Assembly (NCBI GenBank): GCA_016342285.1
Contig: JAEINQ010000050.1
Span: forward strand, 1-49,610
Direction: 5' to 3'
Length of the DNA stretch: 49,610 nt
Origin: Desulfobacterales bacterium
GTDB taxonomy: Bacteria > Desulfobacterota > Desulfobacteria > Desulfobacterales > JAEINQ01
Shown one piece after another: positions 1-6,579 of this stretch. The first letter of the stretch is position 1, and every line of letters starts with the position of its first letter. The position numbers and the translations under genes were made by a program. The notes under the pieces are model-generated. The model saw only the letters and a list, made by a program, of their open reading frames with translations. It was not told the origin of the DNA and searched no databases.

Positions 1-48
1 CAAGCCGGGGGAGACTTGGAATCTTCTATACCTTTCAATGTCAGGAAT

Positions 49-567
49 TTAGCTCTGAAAGTGTTTGACAAGGACATCGCATATGTGCGCATTTTCCACA
101 AAAAGCTTCGTGCCGGTAAGGATGGCATCTTCCCCCCGTGACTCGATTTTCGTGCGCATGCGTTTGGATCCATAGCCCATGCCTGGCTCCATCCAAGCCA
201 TCGAAAGGATCAATCTTCCGTCGGCCAGCTTGGGCAGCAGCTTCTTTTTCCAGGATTTTGATCCGGCCCAAAGGAGCGTCATTCCGCCCAGGACCACCGT
301 TGAGAAAAATGGCCCCGGGCAGCAGACCTCACCCATGGATTCGAGAAGGATGGCAAGATCGATGAAATCGCCTCCGGTACCCTCGTATTTTTCCGGTATG
401 TTGATACCCATCCAGCCCAGTTCCGCCATCTTCTTCCAGACATGGCTTGAAAAGCCTTTGTGGTCGACCCGCATCTCCCGCATCATGGAAGGCAGGCATT
501 CCTTTTTTAAAAAATCCCTTGCTGATGCCCTGATGATTTGTTGTTCCTTTGTAAATCCAAGTTCCAT
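49..567 (-). pseudogene. acyl-CoA dehydrogenase, N-terminal part only (truncated)
   Basis: This 172-residue frame begins like an acyl-CoA dehydrogenase. It has the N-terminal helical domain (MELGFTKEQQ, about residues 1-110) followed by the start of the FAD-binding beta domain (LSMAWMEPG near 121, and TGTKLFVENAHICD near 150-163). Members of this flavoenzyme family oxidise acyl-CoA thioesters to 2-enoyl-CoAs and are usually about 380 residues long. Here homology ends just after CDVLV and a stop follows five residues later. The remaining 48 bases of the window do not continue the family in any minus-strand frame I read, so a simple frameshift does not restore it. A GGAGC ribosome site precedes the ATG. 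It lies downstream of, and in line with, the intact dehydrogenase at 824-2023, so the two may once have formed a heteromeric pair. I infer a truncated, probably inactive gene; rearrangement just beyond the window edge is possible. Confidence 0.6.
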
Positions 568-692
568 GACAATGCTCCGTTGGTAAAAGAATAACTTCGG
601 TTTTAAGAGGTTCCACGCCTATGCCCGGAGATGCGGTCCGCGGTAACTGTTCGCGGGGTTGAAACGATACGGCGTTTCGAAGCCCCCGTAAG

Positions 693-809
693 GTAAGCGT
701 TTACAGGGTGCCGTAGATGCAAGGCGCCGGGCATGCAGACGTACTATTTCGTACTTCAAATGCCCGGGAACAAAGTCACGCCTCGGCGTGATGCCCTGTG
801 AATGCTTAC
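693..809. repeat. 117-bp palindromic intergenic element
   Basis: The ends are near-perfect inverted repeats: GTAAGCGTTTACAGGG at 693-708 and the reverse complement of GTAAGCATTCACAGGG at 794-809, with 14 of 16 positions matching. Nested inside are a second inverted pair (CCGGGCAT near 729 and ATGCCCGG near 761) and a short central GTAC/GTAC pair. The element fills most of the gap between the two dehydrogenase genes. It has no room for a protein, so it resembles a REP or MITE-like non-autonomous element. It could also act as a transcript-end structure for the upstream gene. Confidence 0.6.
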
Positions 810-823
810 GGTCCGCGATTGAA

Positions 824-2023
824 TCATTTGGCCGGCAACCCCAGCCCCCTCAAGGCGATGATGTTCCGTTGGATTTCCGACGTACCGGCGCCGATGGTGG
901 CTGAAATGCAATCCAGGTATCCTCGTGGCGACAACCCGTTGAAAGGTGCCCATTTGGAACCGGGCATGAGCAGCCCATGGGGACCCAGGATCTCCATGAA
1001 TACATTCGCCATATTCCTGCTCAGCCCGGTGGTAAGAAGCTTAAGGGCCGAAGACTCGACACTGGGAATCTGGCCTTTGTCCAGCATCTCCGCCGTTCTC
1101 CAGAAGAACAGGTAGGCGGTTTCAATCTCGATGGCGATCTCTGCCATTTTCCGACGCATGAGGGGATCTTTCCCCAGGGGAGCTCCGTCTCGCTCCGTTT
1201 TTTTGATATGGTCCAGAAACCGCTCGAAAACGGACCGGAACCCACCGACCCCGACCAGCAGGCGCTCAAAATCAAGGGCCGTCATCAGATAATAGAACCC
1301 CATGTTTTTCTGGCCGATCATGTTTTCTTTGGGGACCCTGACATTGTCGAAAAAGACCTCGTTGAAGGAATGCTCGCCGGCGATATTGATCAGGGGTCGG
1401 ATGGTGATTCCGGGTGTCTGGTTGTCCACCACGAAGAGGCTGACGCTTTTATGGCGGTGACCGGTCGGATCCGTCCTGGCGATGAGCCAGGCATAATCGG
1501 ACATATGCGCCATGGTGCTCCAGGTTTTCTGCCCGTTGATGACATACTCGCCGCCATCTTCCGTGGCCGTGGTCTGAATGCCGGACAGATCCGATCCGGC
1601 ATTGGGTTCGCTGTACCCCAGCCACATTTCGATTTCGCCACTGGCGATTCTCGGAACCCAGTCCTGTTTGTTTCTTTCCGTGCCGAAGTGCAAAATGGAA
1701 GGGCCGGCAATGCTCGTGGCAATCCCCCACCCCGGTGCCCGATAATAACTGATCCGTTCATCATAGATGGCCTGTTCCATATAGGAATGGCCATGGCCGC
1801 CGTATTCCTTGGGCCAGGCAATGGTAAGCCAGCCCTTTGCAGCCAGCTTTTGTTTAAAATCGCGGCTGATTTTCTTTTTCTCCTCATCACCGAGTTCCAT
1901 CGTGCCGTATCCGCCCGGCCAGTGCATTGAATTTTCCGCCCAGTCGGCGGGCAGTTCGGTCTTCAAAAATCGATCGACCTCTTCCCTGAAGGCTTCTTCC
2001 TGTTGCGTAAATGTGAATTCCAT
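824..2023 (-). CDS. acyl-CoA dehydrogenase family protein
   Basis: A complete 399-residue acyl-CoA dehydrogenase, an FAD enzyme that introduces a 2,3-double bond into an acyl-CoA in beta-oxidation-type pathways and passes electrons to electron-transfer flavoprotein. I placed the start at MEFTFTQQ because it follows a GGAAAGGTG ribosome site; a longer upstream frame has no such support. Visible signatures are the flavin-binding segment GYSEPNAGSDLSG (residues 136-148), the helix-G motif ALDFERLL with Glu253, and the C-terminal GAGTSEIQRNIIA. The residue just before GTSEIQ, where medium-chain enzymes carry the catalytic Glu, is Ala379. Glu253 matches the base used by isovaleryl-CoA dehydrogenase and is therefore the likely base (inference). 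A candidate sigma-54 promoter lies about 80-100 bases upstream and a sigma-54 activator is divergently encoded. The substrate cannot be told from sequence. Confidence 0.93.
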   Translation of the reverse strand: MEFTFTQQEEAFREEVDRFLKTELPADWAENSMHWPGGYGTMELGDEEKKKISRDFKQKLAAKGWLTIAWPKEYGGHGHSYMEQAIYDERISYYRAPGWGIATSIAGPSILHFGTERNKQDWVPRIASGEIEMWLGYSEPNAGSDLSGIQTTATEDGGEYVINGQKTWSTMAHMSDYAWLIARTDPTGHRHKSVSLFVVDNQTPGITIRPLINIAGEHSFNEVFFDNVRVPKENMIGQKNMGFYYLMTALDFERLLVGVGGFRSVFERFLDHIKKTERDGAPLGKDPLMRRKMAEIAIEIETAYLFFWRTAEMLDKGQIPSVESSALKLLTTGLSRNMANVFMEILGPHGLLMPGSKWAPFNGLSPRGYLDCISATIGAGTSEIQRNIIALRGLGLPAK

Positions 2024-2104
2024 AAAACACCTTTCCACTATTGAGTGATCTTGAATTAATACGCCGGATAATTCGAACTGAATACAAGTCAAGTAATGAA
2101 CGAC

Positions 2105-2120
2105 TACAAGATGTGTGCCA
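2105..2120 (-). promoter_or_regulatory. candidate sigma-54 (-24/-12) promoter for the acyl-CoA dehydrogenase gene
   Basis: Read on the minus strand the bases are TGGCAC, five bases (ACATC), then TTGTA. The sigma-54 consensus is TGGCAC-N5-TTGCA, so the -24 half is perfect and the -12 half has one mismatch. It would place transcription start near 2093, about 70 bases before the ATG at 2023. The divergent gene encodes a sigma-54 enhancer-binding protein, which supports the call. Confidence 0.55.
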
Positions 2121-2150
2121 TTATGGTTTATGCTGTTATTCCAGACTGTT

Positions 2151-2167
2151 TTCAATTTTGCATTGAA
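2151..2167. promoter_or_regulatory. 17-bp inverted repeat, possible activator site
   Basis: TTCAAT and ATTGAA flank five bases (TTTGC). It lies about 30 bp upstream of the candidate -24 element. It could be a binding site for the divergent activator, though AT-rich palindromes of this size also arise by chance. Confidence 0.3.
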
Positions 2168-2231
2168 TTTTCCCGCCGTATATGACAGCATATTCTTTCA
2201 TATTTGACGGATCCTTCAAATAAAGCTGATT

Positions 2232-2252
2232 TCAAAAACGGTTCGTTTTTGA
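2232..2252. promoter_or_regulatory. 21-bp perfect palindrome, candidate enhancer (UAS)
   Basis: TCAAAAACG and CGTTTTTGA are perfect 9-bp arms around GTT. The site is about 110-120 bp upstream of the candidate sigma-54 promoter and about 105 bp before the start of the activator gene. That is a typical position for an enhancer bound by a sigma-54 activator, and it also allows autoregulation. It lies between two gene starts, so a terminator role is unlikely. Confidence 0.5.
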
Positions 2253-2355
2253 TCCTCCTGATCCGCCAGGCCAGCAAGTTAACGCTATTGGGGAAAAGCT
2301 TAACCGGACAGCAGTGATCGGATATGTCAATAAACGGCGACAACCCAAAGAGGCG

Positions 2356-3909
2356 ATGATGAGCACGGAACAAAATCGGTTTTTCCAGGAAATGACCCAT
2401 CACATCATGAACAGCGTGGACATTGAGCAATCACTGAGTGACCTGTTTCAATATATGAAAAGTTTGTTCCCCTTGGATCATTTGTCGTTCGGAATTGTGG
2501 ATAAGAGGCAGATTTCCATCCACTACATGGCGGAAGCCGATGCCAATGGCGGTCGAATTATCGATGACTACATGGAATATTCCCAGGCCGTGGTCGAAGA
2601 AGGCCTCGCGATCCTGAAAGACAGGTTCATCATATTCAACGATTCGGATAAAAGTCCGTATTGCCTGGAAGCGGCGGACTATTTTTATGGGAATACGCCT
2701 TTTTCGATATTCTGCATGGCCATCGACATTTGTGGCCCCCTTTTCGGAATCTTCGGCATCATGTCCAAGGGAAAGAACCGGTATAATAAAGACCATATCC
2801 GCAAATTGCGGAACATCGACAAGTTGATATCCAATTACGTGGTGAACCTTCTGCATCAAAGGGAAACCACGTTATCCAATGAACGCCTGAAAAGTGAGAA
2901 TAAAGATCTGTGGAAAAGGTTGGGATATGCACCGGGAAACAGGGTCGTCGGCTCAAATCTGGGTCTCAAGGAGGTCATGCAAAATGTCAGGCATGTGGCG
3001 CCCTTGTTAAGTCCCGTGATGTTGATCGGAGAAACCGGCGCCGGCAAGGAGGTCATCGCCAAAGCCATTCATCATGCTTCGGACAGGGCCCGGGGACCGA
3101 TGATCAGCGTCAATTGCGGCGCCATTCCGGAAACATTGCTGGAAAGCGAACTGTTCGGGTATGAAAAGGGCGCATTTACCAATGCGATTCAACAGAAAAA
3201 AGGATATTTCGAGAGATCCAACAACGGGACGATATTTCTGGATGAAATCGCCGAGCTGTCACTTCAGGCCCAGGTTAAATTGTTGCGGGTGCTTCAAGAT
3301 ATGAAATTGGAAAGGATCGGCGGAAGTCAGACCATAGCCGTCAATACCCGACTCATCGCGGCGACCAATCGGGACTTGCCCGCCATGATCAAAGAAAGAC
3401 GTTTCCGTGACGACCTCTGGTTCCGGCTGAATGTTTTCCCGATTCGGATTCCGCCCTTAAGAGAACGAAAGCAAGATATCCCGGAGTTATTGCGTCATAT
3501 CACCTCGCACAAGGCCAGGGAAATGAACCTTAAGGCCCTGCCCCGTTTCGCCCCGGAAGCAATCGGGCAATTGCAGGCCTACGACTGGCCCGGCAATGTG
3601 CGGGAGCTGCAAAATGTCATTGAACGTGCCATTATTCTTCATCAGGGAGAATTATTAACGTTCCCGACCCTGGACAATCTTGAGGTCTTCAAACACAGGC
3701 AAAAGCCAGGCGATGCCTTCGATGCCATCCTCACCATGGATGAGGTGATCGTCAACCATATTCGAAAAGCGCTGGCCACCGCCAAGGGACGGATTGAAGG
3801 TCGCGGCGGCGCAGCCGAACGTTTGGGCATGAAGCCGTCCACCTTAAGGGGCAGGATGCGGAAGCTGGGAATCAAACTCGAACGTTCCGTGGCTAAAAAT
3901 GTCCAATGA
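2356..3909 (+). CDS. sigma-54-dependent transcriptional activator (GAF-AAA+-HTH)
   Basis: A 517-residue enhancer-binding protein. The N-terminal 180 residues look like a GAF-type sensor domain, followed by an AAA+ ATPase and a C-terminal Fis-type helix-turn-helix (GRGGAAERLGMKPSTLRGR). The AAA+ motifs are Walker A GETGAGKE (225-232), the sigma-54 contact loop GAFTNA (272-277, consensus GAFTGA), Walker B GTIFLDE (291-297) and WPGNVRELQN. There is no receiver domain, so the signal is probably a ligand of the GAF domain rather than phosphorylation. I chose the tandem ATG at 2356/2359 because AAAGAGG precedes it; an in-frame start at 2314 is possible. The gene is divergent from an acyl-CoA dehydrogenase with a -24/-12 promoter, so I infer that it activates that gene. 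The Gly-to-Asn change in the GAFTGA loop is notable. Confidence 0.93.
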   Translation: MMSTEQNRFFQEMTHHIMNSVDIEQSLSDLFQYMKSLFPLDHLSFGIVDKRQISIHYMAEADANGGRIIDDYMEYSQAVVEEGLAILKDRFIIFNDSDKSPYCLEAADYFYGNTPFSIFCMAIDICGPLFGIFGIMSKGKNRYNKDHIRKLRNIDKLISNYVVNLLHQRETTLSNERLKSENKDLWKRLGYAPGNRVVGSNLGLKEVMQNVRHVAPLLSPVMLIGETGAGKEVIAKAIHHASDRARGPMISVNCGAIPETLLESELFGYEKGAFTNAIQQKKGYFERSNNGTIFLDEIAELSLQAQVKLLRVLQDMKLERIGGSQTIAVNTRLIAATNRDLPAMIKERRFRDDLWFRLNVFPIRIPPLRERKQDIPELLRHITSHKAREMNLKALPRFAPEAIGQLQAYDWPGNVRELQNVIERAIILHQGELLTFPTLDNLEVFKHRQKPGDAFDAILTMDEVIVNHIRKALATAKGRIEGRGGAAERLGMKPSTLRGRMRKLGIKLERSVAKNVQ

Positions 3910-4209
3910 CATCATCAACAGCTTCGCTATGCACACTTCGTCCGGCACCTGTTCGTCATCGCCGGTACGGCATGTCATGTCATCGCTGTGTTGAGATACG
4001 CGGTCTGACCATGCAAATTCAGAAACGATAGAGGGATCAAATCTTGAATCTTGAGTCAATGATAGTCGGTGATTTCACCGCCATAAGCGTCTCCACCGGC
4101 AAAGGCAAAGCAGATCGGCAGATGAAACGCGCCGCCGGTATTGACATCGGCCACAATTCCATCGGATAGCCCATGGACCTGACCGACAACGGCCCATGGA
4201 TCCCAAAAC
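3910..4209. other. 300-bp gap between convergent genes
   Basis: No convincing gene, strong hairpin or repeat is visible here. A minus-strand frame running to 4056 reads HGLSDGIVADVNTGG and could be the tail of a decayed gene, but I do not recognise it. The activator (plus) and the binding protein (minus) converge on this gap. Confidence 0.4.
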
Positions 4210-5001
4210 CTATTCCTCGGGGGTGTTATAGGTGTAGCCGTACCCCTTGTAGATGGCATCGAATCGGTTTTCCCGCCCCATGGCTTGTACAGCCGCGGCC
4301 ATCTTCTCCATGAGTTCCGGTTTCTTGTATGTTTCCGACGCCTTGGAAACCACGATGTGAAGGCCGAAAATCGGCCGGAGCGGATGCGGCAATTTCACGA
4401 CCTCGTCGGTCAATCCCATTTTCGCGATATGATATTGAAGGACTGGGGTGGGGGAAGCGACAATGTTCACCCGGCCCCAGACAAGCTTTTTCAGAAGGGC
4501 TTCATAGGTGGAGGCATCTTCCAGGATGATCTTGCCGGCCGCGACCCCTGCGTCGAATTCATTGCCAAAAACCAGGCCCCGGACGCCACCGATGGTCCTG
4601 CCGAAAAGATCTTCGATCTTCGTGAAAGGGAATTCGTTTCCCCGTACCACAAAGAGATGGGCGTCCAACAGGCCGATGGGGGGATCGAAAAAAACCGCGA
4701 TTCGATCCCGCGATCCCCTTCTGGAGAGTCCAAAGGCGCCATCGATCTTTCCGGCCGCCAGGTAGGCATCGATCCGTTTGGCCGGCAGGGGGACAAACAC
4801 CGCATCAACGCCGGACCGCCGGGCCGTTTCGGCCATGATGTCCATAATGGGACCGACACCGTTGCCGTTCTCCTTCCATTTGAACGGAACGGCATCGGTA
4901 TCGATATAAGCCATTCTCAGGGTGAGGGACCCGGCCCAAGAGGACACCGAAAACCCCATCATCAAAAGAAGGAGAAACACCCATCTGGTCGTTTTCGACA
5001 T
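4210..5001 (-). CDS. periplasmic solute-binding protein, family 3 type
   Basis: A 263-residue protein with a Sec signal peptide: basic MSKTTR, hydrophobic VFLLLLMMGFSV, and a predicted cut after SSWA. The mature part has the two-lobe fold signs of family 3 (amino-acid type) substrate-binding proteins, including GPIMDIMAETARRSGV, the AAGKIDGAFGL stretch and TIGGVRGLVFG. Such proteins deliver ligand to an ABC permease or act as sensor input, but no permease is encoded nearby. The start at 5001 follows GGAGGCGGGGAG; an upstream in-frame extension would overlap the GH1 gene. It begins 35 bases after the GH1 stop, so it is probably the last gene of the glycoside operon. The ligand is unknown; the conserved family suggests an amino acid or similar small polar compound rather than a sugar. 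Confidence 0.8.
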   Translation of the reverse strand: MSKTTRWVFLLLLMMGFSVSSWAGSLTLRMAYIDTDAVPFKWKENGNGVGPIMDIMAETARRSGVDAVFVPLPAKRIDAYLAAGKIDGAFGLSRRGSRDRIAVFFDPPIGLLDAHLFVVRGNEFPFTKIEDLFGRTIGGVRGLVFGNEFDAGVAAGKIILEDASTYEALLKKLVWGRVNIVASPTPVLQYHIAKMGLTDEVVKLPHPLRPIFGLHIVVSKASETYKKPELMEKMAAAVQAMGRENRFDAIYKGYGYTYNTPEE

Positions 5002-5036
5002 CTCCCCGCCTCCCATGGACCCACCAAACCCGTCCC

Positions 5037-6341
5037 CTACCCCAAGTAGTCCGCCACCATCGCCTCGGTAACGCCGTGGTTTCGGCAGATTTCCGCGTAG
5101 AACGCGCCGCTCTTGCGAATCCGCCGCGCCTGGGTGGCGTAGTCTACCTCGATCAGCCCGAAGCGGGCGCTGAGCCCCTCGGCCCACTCGAAATTATCCA
5201 TAAGGCTCCAGTGGAAATAGCCGCGTACATCCACCCCGGCATCGAGGAGATTTCTCACTTCCCGCAGGTGATCGTAAATAAAGCGGGTGCGAAAGGCATC
5301 GGCCTTATCCGGGGTGCCGTTTTCAGTGATCATCACCGGTTTTTGATACCGCCGAAAATACCGGTAGCACAGGTCGAACAGCCCCTGGGGATAAATCTCC
5401 CACCCCAGGTCATTGACCAAAGCCCCTTCTTTGACCCGGGTATCGCCGAAGAGTTGAAGGGGCTTGGCCGGGTTAAAGACGATCATGTCCCGGGTGTAGT
5501 AGTTGATGGCGACCATGTCCTGATACTCCCCTTTGCCGTAGGGGTATCCCCTGCCGATGGGAAAAAGCAGCCTCCCCGTAGCCATCCCCTCAAAGAAGAT
5601 GTCGTGAAAGAGTCGCTCAAACGCCCGGCAGATCCATTTTTCCGCCAATTTGCCCCGGGCCGGTTCAAAAACCCGCAGGTGATGGGCTGCCGACACTTTC
5701 GGCGCGGACCGCCGCTGTCCCTTGGCCAGTTCGTGAATATTTTCGTAGGCGGCAATGTGGGCGGCAATCAGGTGCCGGGCGCCTTTGAAATAATTTAAAA
5801 TGCTCTGGTCCCCCGGCGGCCAGTCACCCCAGATATGGCCGAAGGTCAGATAAACGCTGGGTTCGTTGATGGTGATCCAGTCGCGGACGAGATCGCCCAG
5901 AAAGGTGTAGACATGGGCCGCATACCGGGCAAACTGCCGGACCACGGCCGGATTGAGCCAGGCCCCGGCATCTTCAAGCCAGAGGGGATTGGAGAAGTGG
6001 TGCAAGGTCACCATGGGGGTAATGCCGGCGGCGACAAGCTTTTCGATCTCGTCGCGGTAATGGGCCATGGCATCGACATCGAACCGTCCCGGTTCCGGTT
6101 CGATGCGGCTCCACTCGATGCTCAACCGGTACCCGTTAACGCCGAGCCGCTGCATCAGGGCGGTGTCTTCGGCCACCCGGTTCCAGTGGTCATCTGCTGT
6201 GGTACAATCGCTGCCGTCGGCGATATGGCCGGGCTGACGGCTCCAGCGGTACCAGCTATTGTTGGTATCACCGCCTTCGATCTGGACCGAAGCCGTGGCG
6301 GTTCCGAAAATGAAGTCGTCGGGCAGGGTAAACGGGGTCAT
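5037..6341 (-). CDS. glycoside hydrolase family 1 beta-glucosidase/beta-galactosidase
   Basis: A 434-residue cytoplasmic GH1 enzyme with the expected length and TIM-barrel motifs. The N-terminus reads FIFGTATASVQIEG. The acid/base Glu160 lies in TINEP and the nucleophile Glu340 in MITENG. It hydrolyses beta-linked glucosides or galactosides by a retaining mechanism; sequence alone does not separate the two. No signal peptide is present, so substrate must be imported, plausibly by the MFS transporter at the head of the cluster. GGAGGAA precedes the ATG. A 238-bp repeat-bearing gap separates it from the upstream GH36 gene. Confidence 0.93.
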   Translation of the reverse strand: MTPFTLPDDFIFGTATASVQIEGGDTNNSWYRWSRQPGHIADGSDCTTADDHWNRVAEDTALMQRLGVNGYRLSIEWSRIEPEPGRFDVDAMAHYRDEIEKLVAAGITPMVTLHHFSNPLWLEDAGAWLNPAVVRQFARYAAHVYTFLGDLVRDWITINEPSVYLTFGHIWGDWPPGDQSILNYFKGARHLIAAHIAAYENIHELAKGQRRSAPKVSAAHHLRVFEPARGKLAEKWICRAFERLFHDIFFEGMATGRLLFPIGRGYPYGKGEYQDMVAINYYTRDMIVFNPAKPLQLFGDTRVKEGALVNDLGWEIYPQGLFDLCYRYFRRYQKPVMITENGTPDKADAFRTRFIYDHLREVRNLLDAGVDVRGYFHWSLMDNFEWAEGLSARFGLIEVDYATQARRIRKSGAFYAEICRNHGVTEAMVADYLG

Positions 6342-6393
6342 GGTGTATTTCCTCCTGGGGAACTTTGATTAAAAAAACAAAAGATAATATTTA

Positions 6394-6474
6394 CCACGGA
6401 GCACCCAGAGAACTCAGAGGAAACAAATTGATGTCAAAAGCAATTCTCTGCGTGCTCAGTGGTCTCTGTGGTGG
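6394..6474. repeat. imperfect inverted repeat with short-word arms
   Basis: The left arm (6394-6420, CCACGGAGCACCCAGAGAAC and following) and the right arm (6446-6474, CTCTGCGTGCTCAGTGGTCT and following) are imperfect reverse complements built from CAGAG/CTCTG words. The element sits between the GH36 and GH1 genes. Similar CCACAGAGAC-type sequences recur in environmental genomes as far as I recall, so I treat it as a dispersed element. Confidence 0.5.
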
Positions 6475-6523
6475 AAAAAACCCATCCTGCCCAGCCGGCG
6501 CGGATACAGCGCGAAGTCTGGAT

Positions 6524-6550
6524 GATCCTGTTAATCCTGTCGATCCTGTC
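6524..6550. repeat. three 9-bp direct repeats
   Basis: GATCCTGTT, AATCCTGTC and GATCCTGTC follow one another without spacers and are followed by TAAAAAA. The short array lies 30 bp before the GH36 stop codon. No origin-associated genes are nearby, so I do not read these as replication iterons. Confidence 0.6.
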
Positions 6551-6579
6551 TAAAAAACGAAATGCGCGGTTAAAACGGC

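Noticed and set aside
4056..4259. Small minus-strand gene
   Set aside because: The frame overlaps the binding-protein end, has no ribosome site, and matches no family I recognise. At best it is a decayed fragment.
6524..6550. Replication or plasmid iterons
   Set aside because: Only three 9-bp units and no replication initiator gene nearby.
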